Assembly (NCBI GenBank): GCA_905250125.1 | Contig: CAJNOL010000050.1 | Location: 186,001-250,000 of the forward strand | From: Rotaria sordida | Taxonomy: Eukaryota; Rotifera; Eurotatoria; Philodinida; Philodinidae | Length of the DNA: 64,000 bases | Reading direction: 5' to 3' | Part shown: positions 23,617 through 37,200 of the stretch, piece by piece | Layout: each line of letters begins with the position of its first letter | Position numbering within the stretch: the first letter of the stretch is position 1 | Made by a program: the position numbers and the translations under genes | The notes under the pieces: model-generated | The model's database searches: none | What the model was told of the DNA's origin: nothing | Seen by the model: the letters and a program-made list of their open reading frames with translations, nothing else

Positions 23617-26600
23617 ATGTTTGCGATCTTAGATAATACACGAGATTCTGTTTCAACAAGACAAAATTTACTTGAATCTCTATTACGTGAATATCAACAA
23701 ACAAATCAGCCATTACTCAATCAATTAATTGAATATTATTTTCAAACAGAGTCACCAAATGCTCTTCTATTAATTAAACAATTTAATGAAGCAGGAAAAG
23801 AACCATCTAAAGTTAGTAAATTAATACTATTATAAATAGTACAATGAACTTTTCTTTTTTTAAAGGTTTTGATCGAACATTTAAATACACAAGGTTTAAA
23901 ACAATGTAATCGTCATTCCAGTAGTAGTAGTATTAGTAGTGAATTACATTCACATGAAGAACAAGAAAAAGTCGCTCATATTATGAAAGTTTTTCGTATC
24001 TTCTGTCTAATTATTCATAGTCAAGTATCTGGATTATCAACACTTATTAAAGATAGTTTAATACTTCCAAATTGTATTAATGCAATTACAAAGGTATGAG
24101 AGAAATATGATAAAATCTAACGAGTAATTCAAAAATTTTGACCTCTCAGTAAATCTATGATAAACCTTTATGTAGTTAATTTATTTGATATCATATAATG
24201 AATTAAATTCATATTTACTTAAATCTTATCGAATGATACCCTACAAATTTTCTATTGATTATATATCATCTATTTGACTTTGAAATGAGTATTAAGGATT
24301 TCTTTTTGATAAAACTGTAAAAACTGTCGCCAAAATAAATTCAAATACCTACTGACAAATCAGAGAACAAACTCCAAACAGTAAACTTCATAAAATAAAA
24401 CTAACAATGTGAAAAATCAGAGAATGAAATCAATATTGCTGACCAGTATGTCTTATTAATTTTTTTGCTCTGGGTATATTATAGAGGATATGTAATTAAA
24501 CATTGTTGAAAGTTGACTACGTCAAATATCACTATTTACAAATGGTTTCATCTCTGTGAAAAGTTTTAACAATATGAATAGTTTTATAAAATCACTATAT
24601 GATGAATAACATTCGACTAAAATGATACATTCTATAAAAACGTTTCCAAATAAAAAACATGCAACTCTTATTAAAAAACTTTATGTATTTTTAAAAATAA
24701 ATGTAAGATGAAAATATTTATTTCAGAGTAATAAAATAACCCTAGCATTGCATTATATTTATCCATTTCGAAGTATTTCTTTTTTAAGATGATAGCTCTA
24801 ATATTTCTCTACAAAATTATATTTCGATCAATTAACTACATATAAGTCTGTCATACATAATATCAATTTAATAACAAGGGAAGTTTTCCAACTGATAAGT
24901 CGCTATTGAATTGAGACTATGAGCACTATGTAGACCCAAATGAGCTATAAATACTGTGAAAAGAGTTTGTATCCTTTCTTTTGATTTGCTTCTATCCTTA
25001 AATAAGAATATTAAATTTGCTGGTTTATATAAACGATGTAAAAGATACACTATTACCATAGTAGTATCTTCGGATAGGAACAGTAACAAGATCTGAAATA
25101 TTCACAACAATCTATTCTTGTTGAGACCTGTCTCTATACAAAATTTTAAGCCGAAATTCGAAAATAAGTTTTTCTGGTGTTACTGAGGATGAATTCGATG
25201 TTCATTTAAAAAATACCGTAAAACTGCAGTAGCTCTGAAGCAATAAGATAAGGACACGAACTCTTTTTAAAGTGTTCATAGCTCATTTAGATCTGCATAG
25301 TCTCATCAGTTGAAGAACTCTTCTTATGAAACGAGTTAAAACTTTCGAATCATACTTTATATGAAAAAGTTGTTTAATATTTAGTGTAAAGATGATCCAA
25401 ATGTCTTAGCACAAGCTTGTTATTTTTTTTCTGCTTTAACTGCAACTTTACCTGGTGAAATTGTTCAACAAACAGAATCAATTCTTAATATATTTAAAGC
25501 AACATGCAAATATCTTTTTAAACATTTAGCATCACTTCGACAATTGTCAATTCAAACAAATTCTCGTAATTAATTATCGAAATGAAAATTTTCATTTATT
25601 TCATTGTTCTTCTTCATCTTATGTAGATTCTCTTGAAAATGTTCAATTATGGATTGTAAATCAATCAGCACATGCATTATTTTACACACTTTATACAGTA
25701 TATCCATGTAATTTTTTATATCATATTCACCGTGAATTTCAACGAAATGAAAATCTTGATGTATTTGAACATATATTTATGCCTATGTTTCAACGTGTTC
25801 GTTTTAATCCACGTCTTATTGATAGTGATCGTAAACGTGAAGTAGAAAAAATTAAACGTTTAAGACAATATCCATGTAATATTATTTATGAAGCACGAAA
25901 ACTTTCACTTGATCCATTATTTGGAAGAGAATCACCAGCAACTCAGAATTGGATGCATTCAGAAATGAAAAGAATTTTACCTTTTTATCATTTTAAACGT
26001 ATGAATATAGAAAAACATAATACTTCTGAATTGTATATATACTGGATACTTTTTTTCACAGGACAATCTCCAGCTGGATCAATTGATCAAGTATCTGACC
26101 TTCGAAATACATTAGACATTTCTAGTCCACGTAAGACAAATTTTTTTATTTATTTGATTATTTTAAACGATTTTCTACCTTTTAATTTAGCGGAAAATAT
26201 TCCAAAACGTTCAAACAGTTCACCACTTCAAAAAATTAAAGTTTGTTCATATTTTAATCTTAGACTTTTCTATATGTTAAAATTTTATTAAGGAAAAAAT
26301 CAAATCTTATCTTCGTCCAACACCAACACCATCGTCAATCCCAACAATTACAGTTTCAACAATGGATGCTGCTACAGCAACTACTAAAACTAATAATACA
26401 TTATCTATTCCAAATGTTTCTTCTTCTCCTTTATCAACACCATCATCACCAGCATCTGGATCAGACATACGTGTCGTTAAAACAATGCCAGAATTACAAA
26501 GTAATAATGATTTATCATCATTTTCATCGCCTCCAACTACTCAACATTTTGATCAACAGCAGCAAATATTTATCAAAGCAGTTATTCATACTATTTCAAC

Positions 26601-29600
26601 AATTTATGATCAAAGTAAGTTTAAATAATAAATGCTTGCAACACAGCTTTTTTGGAACTACAATATGCGACTCATATGTGTTCTTGTACCTCATTATACT
26701 AATACAAAATACATAAAATGAAAACTCTCTTGCAGGATTATAGTTGTTTTCCAAGGATAATCGATCATCAGAGAAACAATCTGTCTTATTTATCTCTGCA
26801 TTTCAAACAGAATTCTTTTACTAGCACTCTATTTTGTAGAACTCACATATATTTTCGAAGAAAAGAGTGAATGTCAGTCTAAATTGAGATTTTTACTCCC
26901 GTCTACGTCCTGGTAGCCGAGAATGGATAGAGAAAAGTCAATGATCATCAGGTACATCTTCTTAGTAAAGGTTAAAGGTGTGTTCGTCTAGATCATTCTG
27001 GAGCTGTCTAGAATCTTCTAAAGTATTCTATAAACCTAAGATTTCCACTGTAGATTCTAACTAGTCTAAATTTTGTAGTGTTTGGTATGTAATGCAGCGA
27101 CAGAATCTTATCGTAGATGTCAATCAGTAGGGTGATAATATTATTGATCTAGCAGAGTCAGAAAAGGATGAACATGGAAAACTTTGAACTAATTGCATAC
27201 TAAGTTTAGACAAATCTCAACAATATATGCCAAAATTCGTTGAGAGAAAGGATGGTAGTATACTCGGAAGTTTACTGAGCGATTACATCAATATATATAG
27301 TAGGCTAATATGGTGATTGAGAAACACAGAATATAATGATATTTGCCGCTTGCTATGACATGTATCGTATATGTTATCACTAGGAGAAAAGAAGTTATGC
27401 ATTGAAGATGTATATGACAAATAAATTAAAATTTTTTCAGTATAAAGATGTTAAATGAACCTAATAAATTGTTCTAAATGCAAACATTTTCGAAATGATA
27501 AAATTTCAGAGCACCCGTATCAACTATAAAAATTGTTATCATTTCTATTTATTAATTTACTTGGTATTTTTTTTTAAAACAAATTATTTGAACTCCTCTG
27601 ACAATATAATATAAATATATAACAGTCAAACTTTAAGAGTTCAACTTTCCAGCCTCTCATGAGGCCGCACTGATAAGTTTTTTATTTGTCTTGTTATTAT
27701 TCTGTTTCTTTTAATTTAACATTATTATTATTCTAACCATTGGCAAATAATCTGATCGTACATATCTATCAAATCTACAGCAAACCTCAACGCACTATTA
27801 TTTATTTCGATAAGCTTAGTTCGACTTAAAACTTACATTTACTATATTTTTCTTCGAAAAACATAATATGAATTTCACAAAATTTATATAAAATAATTTT
27901 TTTAAATTTCCTTCATAGATTTACCATCTCATTGGAGAAAAATTCTTGGTCGTTACGATCCAAATATCCTTATTGTTTCAACACCACAACGTCAAGCAAC
28001 TTTTTATGTTTCACCATCTGAACATAGTCTTGATAATCAGCAACAACAACCACAACAGCAATTAGATGATAGTTCACCAACATCAGCAAATGAAAAACGA
28101 CAACGATGTGCATCAGCATCATGTGCTACTAGTCAACAAATTCATTCACCTGTTCTTGCTGCACCAACAACATCAACGGATGATATTTTACCTCGTACAC
28201 AATCACTTTCAACAAAACAACGTACTCGATATTCAGCTTTAGTATCAATAACAGAACCATTTTATCACAAACATCTTCTAACAAATCAAATTCAATATGA
28301 AGAAGATGATCATGATGATAATGTACTTAGTGATCAAAAATCCTTTATTGATCCATGGTCATTTCAAATACCATCTGAATTATATATTTGTTCGGAAACA
28401 AAAAATTCTATTAATAATGAATTAACATGGAATGATCATGATTTTATTTCTATACCACATTTTGATTTTAATGATATTGTTACAAATAGTAAATATATGA
28501 TAAAATTTTATTTTGTAATTAAAAAAATAAAATTTATTCTATCATTTTAGATAGTTCATCAAATGAACTTAAACAATTTGATCGTTTATATAAATGTCAT
28601 TCATGTTATGAAATATTTTTAACAGAACAATATAAACAAATATGGGAACATTTATGGACAAAACAAAAATCACATCAAAAACATCTCAATGAACTTCAAA
28701 CAACAGTAAGAATAGGAAATTATTTTTTTTATTTCTATTTAAATATTTATATTTCTTAAATTAATTTTTTTCTAGCATGCACTTATGAATACACTTCGAG
28801 TTGAAGTTCAAAGTCATCTTACTGATGAAGTTAATATATATGAAAATAATTCAAAATGTCTTTCAGATGAAAATACTTTATTAGGTGGAAAAGTTGTTGA
28901 ATTAGGAAAGTGAGTTAAGAGTAAAACAAAACAAAAAAATGAAAATGTATTTTATCATTTCTTTTATGTATAGAGTTACATCTCGACGTAAACAAACTTC
29001 TGCAATTGAAGAAAAAAATAGTGAAATGCAAGAACTAGAGAAATATGAACAACTTCGTAAAGTAAGTATACAGTAAACAAATTTTGATTTCGATAAGGCG
29101 TCAATAATACGAAATTTTAGAAAATTTTTTTTAATATCATGGTTGGATACAGCTTGCCGAATCTTCTATAAAAATGTTGTTTTTGACATATTCAGACGAT
29201 GCTTTTATAGTGAAACTTAGGAAAAGTAAATCAGAAAAGTCTATAAAAATTGAAATACACCAAAAACATCCAGTATCGGTAGCATCTTGTTGAGAAAATC
29301 GACTTTGTGAAACACCATCGAAAAGGAGTATTGAGTCATAGAGATAATAATTTGGATTGCTCCCTTCTCCTCAAATGTGGCAGACGTCTTAGCAATGACG
29401 TCTCACTCTAATATATGAGCTACTTTCTTATTTTCGATATAGTAGCAAAATGCCATAAATCCGAGTTTATATTCTAAGAATCTGATCTCAGAACTTCAGT
29501 TTCAAAAGAAACGAATATCATATTGAGAATCAGCAAGACAAAACTGCATCGAATAATATACTCAATGCTTAAAATTAATTTTCGTAAAATTTCAGACCTT

Positions 29601-30868
29601 ATACTTCCTCACTGGTATTTTTGAGTCCCGTCCCATTTTATTTTCAAAATGTTTCGATCCCAAATATTCCGTTCGAGACTGTCTCCCAGGATTCGAGTGT
29701 TTTTCCTCAGGACGGAAATTTGAGGCAAATTAGCTTTAAGTATCAAGTATAGTATTTGATGCAGATTTTTGTACTGTCCCTGAATATGATATTCATATCT
29801 TTTTGAATTGAAATTCCGATGATCAAAATTTTAGAATACAAACCCTTATTTATGATGTTTTCCTATCACATTGAAAAAAAATCGATTTTCTCAATAATCA
29901 AACAATATTGCTAAGATTTCATGCTTTTGGAGTAGACTTTTCTGATTGTTATTAATCTAATTTTGGATAAGTTTCACTACACAAGCATCGTTCGAATATG
30001 TCAGAAAATAAATTTTTCATAGGTAACTCGACGAGCTTTATCTAGGCATAACAAAAAGAAAATACTCAAAGGAATATTATATAAAATCTTCTTATATAAT
30101 TTAGATTGTCAATAATGAAACATTAAAATTAAATAATCTTCATACTGAATTGGATGATAATGAAAAAGAAACAAAATTAGCTGGTGAGCGTTCAGAACAA
30201 TTAAAGCTTATTACACAAAATATAACACATCTTAATGAACTCAATCAACAACTTGAATGTCAATATTTACGATTTACAGATGATATGTCAATGACAATAT
30301 ATAATCAATTGTTACCTTCTCATCTTACTAAAGATGATGATGAACAACATCAATTTAAATCAACATCATCAACAACAACAAATGGACATGATGAAACAAG
30401 TGAAGTTGATTCAGTTTCTTTCAATGATGAACATCGACAAGAAATCGATGATTTACAACAACAAGATGATGAATCACCTGAAAATTATGAACAATTACTT
30501 ACTGATATAATCGAAATGTTAACAAAACAAAGTGAGTAAAAATATGAAGATTTTATTCATTTCTATTATTTATATCATTATATTTTTAGATACGGATAAC
30601 GATGTGACTTCAACAGATATCGAAAACAGAGCACATACAATTCTTCTTGAATATATGGAATCTAAACTAAACATGCAGGTATGAAATATAGAATTACTTT
30701 TTAATATTAGTCCTATAATCAAAATTATTTTAGAATTATCTGATCGATCATAACACACGCTATATTGACCTATATTTGGGAGCTCAAGCAGATTATATTG
30801 TGCAAGTCGAAAATGAACTCTCGTCGAATAAATCAATATTAGAACAGATGCAAAATGTAGCAATGTAA
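23617..30868 (+). CDS. TSC1: Hamartin, tuberous sclerosis complex subunit 1
   Basis: Fourteen exons in phase encode about 1,000 residues (human 1,164). The N-terminal helical repeat domain is recognised by QPLLNQLIEYYFQTESPNAL and, most clearly, YTVYPCNFLYHIHREFQRNE followed by FEHIFMPMFQRVRFNPRLI and EARKLSLDP, which match human hamartin in order and spacing. A Ser/Pro/Thr/Gln-rich linker follows (exons 26293-26614 and 27919-28488), then a long coiled coil (exons from 28551), the region that binds TSC2. Hamartin stabilises tuberin in the complex that turns off Rheb and so TORC1. The exon from 25627 ends at 25998 (AAAC|gtatga); reading on gives in-frame but non-conserved text. Two introns of 1.3 kb and one of 1.0 kb are repeat-filled. 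The last exon is 30734-30868. Confidence 0.93.
24094..25384. other. Long TSC1 intron 2
   Basis: A 1.29-kb intron. Around 25120-25265 it carries the repeat also seen at the left edge of the window (about 1-150). No exon-like or coding text is otherwise seen. Confidence 0.55.
26615..27918. other. Long TSC1 intron 7
   Basis: A 1.3-kb intron between a Ser/Pro-rich exon and the exon starting NLPSHWRKILG. I see AT-rich unique-looking text with local TCTAGA-type repetition near 26985-27070, but no clear element boundary and no coding sequence. Confidence 0.5.
29140..30055. repeat. Foldback element in TSC1 intron 11
   Basis: The outer arms are inverted: GACATATTCAGACGATGC near 29188 pairs with GCATCGTTCGAATATGTC near 29984, and AGAAAAGTCTA near 29235 pairs with TAGACTTTTCT near 29934. 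The arms are diverged and the centre is about 500 bp of non-coding text. It fills most of the 1.04-kb intron 29062-30104. Confidence 0.75.
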
Positions 30869-33800
30869 TTTTTTTTTTTCTTGCACACATCTATCATTAT
30901 TCATGCAATTAAAATATATAGAAAGAAGTATCCCATTGTGTAACAATATATATATATATATATGTATAGCTGAATTCCAATGCAATTATCTTATTTAAAT
31001 AAACAGAAAAATGTTTGAATGAAAAATTAGAAAGTGACATCGAAAAGAGCATTGTTACATCGATGTCAGTCGACATATATTGTGATTGATAGCCTCTTGA
31101 TTGATATACTTTTGGTAGAGTCGGATGTAATCATGTTTGTTCATTCTCCTATCATCTTAACGAACATTTTTTAATCAATATCTTGTTGCAGAATTTCCAG
31201 CTGTATTTAAGTTTCAGATTATTTGATTAAATCAAAATATTGTTTTATTTATTTGATGTACATGAAACTAGATCGAAATATAAGAACAAAATAAAACTAT
31301 AGAAAATGAACTATATCTTCTCTATCAGAGATAATCAAACACATGTTTTGTTCTTTAATGGTATCCTCTATCCTTTCCGAAGTTTCTCAAGAACAAATCA
31401 TCAGAACAATTTCAAATTTTTAGAACAGGTAGACATTGACCGATAGTGTCAAGTTGGCATAGACTCAAAGTTCTCGGATGCTATCTTCTATGAGGTATTG
31501 GGATCATAATGGTGAGCAATAGCTTCACTGTTTCTCCCAAATGCTATGTTTGGTCGTGCTGAAAATTTTTTCTACAGACGCTAGACACTATTTAGAGGGT
31601 ATGGTGTAAAAATCTCGAAAAAAAAAATCTCGAAAAAAAATCTCGAAAGAAATAAGCCCGAAAACAATAATATCGAAAAACCGAAAGATCGAAAAATCAA
31701 AATCTCGAAAAAACAGTATTTCGAAAAAAAAAATCTCGAAATTGTAAAATTTCGAATAAATGAATCTTGAACAGTCTGCAGGTGTGGGTGTGAGGTGCTT
31801 GTGGGTGTGGGTGTGTGGATATGAGTGTGAGTATGGGTGCGTGTGGGTGCCTGGGTGCGGGGTGCATGCGGGTGTCTTGGTGTGGGTGCGGGCGTTGGGT
31901 GCATGTGGGTGTGGATGTGGGTGTGAGTATGGGTGCGTGTGGGTGTCTGGGTGTGGGTGTGGGTGCATGTGGATGTGGATGTGTGGGTGTGGATGTGGGT
32001 ATGAGTGCGGGTGCATGTGGGCACATGGGGTGAATGTGGTTGTCTGGGTGTGGGTGTGGGTGTAGAGTGCATGTGGGTGTGGGTGTGGGTGTGGGTGTGG
32101 AGTGCATGTAGATGTGGGTATAGGTATACTTGGACGTGTGGGTAGGGCAAGATTCGGATCCGCACATACACCCACACTCACTTTCAATCCAAACTCATTC
32201 CCCACTTACATACTTAACTATTTGAAATCCTATTTTATTCGGCATTTGGTATTTCGAAATTTTACTTTTTCGACATTTTGTATTTCGAGATTTTTGTTTT
32301 CGAATTTTTTTTTTCGAGATTTTCGTTATTCGAAATTTTACGTTTCGAGATTTTTTTTTTCGGGATTTTTTTTTTCGAGATTTTTTTTCGAGATTTTTAC
32401 AGCAATTCATTTAGAGTGAGTATCTGCTTATTTTTTTTTTGTCCTTCGGACAAGAAAAACAAAATATCTATAGTACCCTAAAGAACGCATGTTGTTTTCT
32501 GAATAAAGCTATCAACAATTCGCAGAACACTATTTTTTGAAATCAAAAACAAAAAACTATTCAAAACGGTGTATAGTATATGCGAAACAGGTTTCAGTTT
32601 GGTCGGACGTACTAGGTTCGAGAAACGGGAGCTTTTCTGTACTTTTTTCATCAAACAGTTGGTTTGAGAAACACGCGAGACAAAGTACAGTTTTCGCTAA
32701 CTTAATGTCCTATCGAATTTTTTAACGTTTAAAGACAAGTTTTCGATCCCAAAATGTACTCTTCAGACTATACAATGATCATAAAATGCCATAACTGACA
32801 CGAAAGAGGCAGATAGAGCACCTTGGTTTTTGGCACAATTTTTGATGATTTCCGTCATATGCTTCTTAGAAAATAGCGGTTTTTTATCAAAACAAAAGAT
32901 ATCCTTTTTCATTTCGTCTTTGCTTACATTATTTCTTCTGCTCACAACAGCTGACTGGAGACTAATTCACCAAGTTTTAATTATCTCAGGTAAAAGATGG
33001 AGACCAAATCATCAAAATCACCATTTTATGAAACTTACTGAAGATGAACAAAAACTCATACTGAAGATTCAAAAGCCTTGGCGTCATGTCGAGATTCACT
33101 GTTCTCTAGAACACTGCGACACAAAATACAGATTTTTTTTATGACAAAAAACAACAGCAATTTCGTTGATAATAACCCATCAAACGCTCGATATGTCTTG
33201 AGCAAGATAAGAAAATTAAAAGTGAACTAGTATTTAATTTTCATATTTATTCAGAAAAGAGTTACATAAATGACAATATTCAAAATAATTTCATCTGTTA
33301 AAATATTCTAAAACAAAAAACCAATATCCTCTTTCGATGACTAAAAGCTGCAGATGACTAGCTACTGCTATTATCAAGTTATTGAGTTTGCACCCATTTC
33401 TCTTTAAATTCACTGCCCAACATAGAATGATAGTCAATCTGGCTAGGAGCAATGTCAAAAATATTTTTTTTCTCTTAGAAAAATCATAACCCTTCGTCTC
33501 CCCTAATATTAACTGCAATATAATACGATTTTAAAAAACACATGGATCTTTTCTGTAATTGAGAAGATTTTGAAACTCACTGAAGTCAATCAACGAAAAT
33601 TAAGCAGATAATATTTGCATCAAGAAAAAATGATCATGTTCTAATATTTTACTACAGTCAAGTAACAAACCATATAGCATAGCTTCTCAAAATGCCTGAT
33701 GCATAGTAAAAATATATCGATTAGTAGTGCACACGCGATATTCTGATGTAATCGACGAAAAAATGGTGCGTATTATTAATTTCAGCAATACGAAAACAGC

Positions 33801-34256
33801 GATTCTATTCGAATGAGTCATATGGTAAACTGGTGCACAAGTATGACTTATCAAAAAGTTAACTTATCCTCTTCTTCATTTTAGCAAGAGCTTACGTTCA
33901 GACAGTTTTTTCGTGCAATTCCAATTGGTAGAGATTTTATTTGTTTCAATTAAATGAATGAAACTTCGTTATCAAAACAATAACTAAGAATTCTATTGAT
34001 ATATGAATATCAATTATGAAATAAAAAATTTCCTGAAATTAATATGAAAATGATATTTTATTTCAGCATAGCGAAACTAGCGCCAAAAGGATCGCATATT
34101 GATAGGATTGGCTCAGACGGCATGCGTGACGTTCGACACAAGGTAAAACATGGACGGTTCCCATAAACTAGATAAGTTCCTGTCTATTTTTTTTTTGTAG
34201 AAATAAACTAGTCGATTTCTATTTTTAGATCAGTATTGATTTTAATTTAAAAGGTT
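30869..34256. other. Intergenic region TSC1 to SRP68
   Basis: 3.4 kb. It holds the telomere-like inverted element (31605-32401). The rest is AT-rich without supported genes. A donor-like CACAAG|gtaaaa near 34141 and an acceptor TTTTGTAG near 34199 just before SRP68 could frame a short 5' untranslated intron of that gene. Confidence 0.5.
31605..32401. repeat. Inverted element enclosing a degenerate TGTGGG (telomere-like) array
   Basis: The outer arms (about 31605-31760 and 32225-32401) are repeats of the unit TTTCGAGATT and its complement in inverted order. They begin TGTAAAAATCTCGAAA at the left and end with the exact reverse at the right. Between them, about 31785-32115, lies a degenerate tandem of GGGTGT/TGTGGG with GGGTGC variants. 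TGTGGG is the telomere repeat reported for bdelloid rotifers (known). Long Cys/Gly and His/Thr open frames here are translations of this repeat and not genes. Confidence 0.85.
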
Positions 34257-37200
34257 ATGTCTCAATCAACACCTTCCGAAAATGTGAGTGATACATCCGC
34301 AACGACGATTAGTCAACCAGCAAAGGTTGCACCTACATTAAAACTTGATAGTATGTGTTTCTTTTTTTTTCTCGATCAGATTTTTATATATTTTATGTGA
34401 TTAACTCATATTTTTTCAGTTCTTCGTATTATTCGACTTTGCCAACAACAACATGGCCTCCGTCATGGCGATTACCAACGATATCGGTAAATTGATGTTT
34501 GAACGAAAAAAATTTTTTTATTAACATTAAAAAGAATCTTGATTCATATTTAAGATCATTCTGCTCTCGTCGTCTGCGTCGTATACGCAAATCTCTCGAA
34601 TTAACATATGGTAATCAAAAAAAATTTCAAAAACCTATAATTACAGATGAACTTGTCGCAAAAGATTCACGGTAAATATAAACAATCATTTTTATTTACT
34701 ATATTTATTTAATATTTTCTATTTTACAGTTACCTTCTATTACCACTTATTTGTAGTGAACGTGCATGGGCTTATGCTATGCAATTGAAAAGTATATTTA
34801 TAAATAAACTCTAAAGAGAAAATTTGATATATAATTAAATTATAGGTGAAGCAAATACAGAACCTCGAAAAAAATTTCATCTTTTAAGTCGTCTTCGTAA
34901 AGCAGTTAAACACGCTGAACAATTAGAGACATTATGTAATCAACAGAAAACATGCGATGCTCGTACAAAACTCGAAGTTCAAGTTAGAATTTAATAAAGA
35001 AAAATATTTTTTTCTACTAAGATTTATATATGTTTTTAGGCTTATACAGCTGTTATGAATGGTCATTTAAAATTTGAAATGCAATCATGGGCTGATGCAT
35101 TACAATTTTATATTCGTGCTCAGTACGTTTATTATTATTAAATCTAATGTATATATTAATATATTTCATTATGATTAGAGCAATTTATGATAAACTTAAA
35201 ACGGGTGTTCGCAGTGAAGATGATAAACAAATGATTGATCAACGTATTGATGAAATAACAACAAATGCTCGTTTTTGTCAATATAAAAGTGGTGATAAAA
35301 ATGCTGCAAAAGAATTAAGAAGTTTAAGAGCTAAAGCAACAGTTGATGATCCTGAAATGACACGTGTTCTTGATGTAAGTTTAGAGTTTTTCTTTTGTTA
35401 ATCATTAAAATTTGATAAAAATCGATGAATTTCTTTTTTTTTAAAGGCATTTCTTAGTGAAACACATGAGCAACAAACATCATCAATATCAGAAATAACA
35501 TGGCGACAACGTAAAATACAAGTAACAAATGAAAAAGTTCGTTTATTCTTTCTTAATTTACAAGAATTTCACAATGAAATCAAAGTAAAAATTAAACAAG
35601 ACAAGTTTTTAAAAAAAAAATGTTTTTTTTTTACATTTATTTCTAGAAACAAGATGTTTCATTCGATACAAAAATGAGTCTTTACGAAAGTTTTCTTAAA
35701 GATGCAGTTGAAACATTACAAATTGTTAAAGATGAACTTAAAAATGATCCTGTAAGTAGCGAGGTTTTTTTTTAATACAATTTTTATGAAACACGATCTA
35801 AAAGGACTGTTGAAATATATAGGGTAGAAATTTGCATTTTCCTCCTCGACAGATTGTAATAGGCATTTTTGTGTATCTCATAAAAAAACCGTATATCAAT
35901 AAAGTCTCCTTAAACTAGCAAGAGCAGCTACATTGTGTTTCACATTTTAATTCTGCACGGATTGCGCTAACAGCTTTTTTTTTTATACAGACATTTAAAC
36001 CTGTTCCGGCATCATCAATCACAACTGCTAGTGCAACACGTGAAAATAATGATAAATTATCCGATTCGGTTTGGCTTTATAGTTATATTGCATGGATTCG
36101 TCTTTCTAAAATGATTGAACGTAATTTAGCAATGATTGATAATGGTAAACAACAAATATTTAAAACACCTACAACTGATACTGGGAAAATTGATGCAACA
36201 TCAGCTAAAAAGGTAACAAAAGCAGCTGATATTATTCGAATGTATGATTTATTATTACAAGTAAGATATTATTTCTTTTTTTCTTTCTTATTATATTTGA
36301 TTCAATAATAAATTTCTAGTTTTTAAATGATATTCTTGCAATACCAGCTTTACAAAATGATAAAATAATACAATCGGATGTTGCTTTTCAAACAATTGTT
36401 TACAAGGCTTGCAGGTTTGATTGATTTTTTCTTTCGCTGTAATTTAAATGGTCAGTAAAGAAAAAATGTATAAAAGATTAGTATAAAGATTGAGTAGTCA
36501 GTACTTGAGTTATTAGTATTTAATTCAAAAAAAAAATGGTCAGTTTATTATATTTAATTATCAATAAAAAACACATTTTTATACCAGTAAGAAATTCCGA
36601 TTTGCTCAGTGAAAAATATTGATGTCTAGGTTCAAATAAGTTTTCATCTTTGTTCTTTGTAAAAAAATATTGTTTTTTTCTTACGAATATCAATACTATA
36701 AATGAAATAAATAAATTGAATTCTTTATCTTTAACTAAATAATAATTTCAATATTTTTCTTTTCAATCAAAATAGGATTAACCATACTTACATATCCTTA
36801 TGATCATTATGCTCATTTTCAGTTTCATAAATAGTAACTTTTTTCACTGTCTGTATAGCATAGCAGATAAATACCTGCTCTACATTAAGATCCACGACGT
36901 TTAGCTTTGTTACATCTGTATCAACATTATCAAATGAAGCTCTGTCAAATCAATATTTTGATTTCTTTTTCTGTCCAGATCTTTCGTTTCCATGTATTTC
37001 GTGACTTTCTTCCAATCTGATACATCACTTTTATATTGCGTAACTTGCACCATGTTCATCGTTTTTTATTTGCGGACTCTACACTGAAATTAGAGTTAAT
37101 TCGATTCAGTTCAATGGAATAGTAACATTTATGTGTATTTTTCAAAATATATATGTTTGGTGCATGTCGCGATGTTTGTATCGCAGAAGAAATTAGAATT

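Noticed and set aside
31581-32205. Long overlapping open frames rich in His/Thr/Pro (minus) and Cys/Gly/Val (plus)
   Set aside because: All are translations of the TGTGGG-type tandem array in several frames; no start context, splice sites or domain.
32830-33144. 104-codon frame between TSC1 and SRP68
   Set aside because: No recognisable domain, no splice support, hydrophobic run of AT-rich codons; chance frame is more likely.
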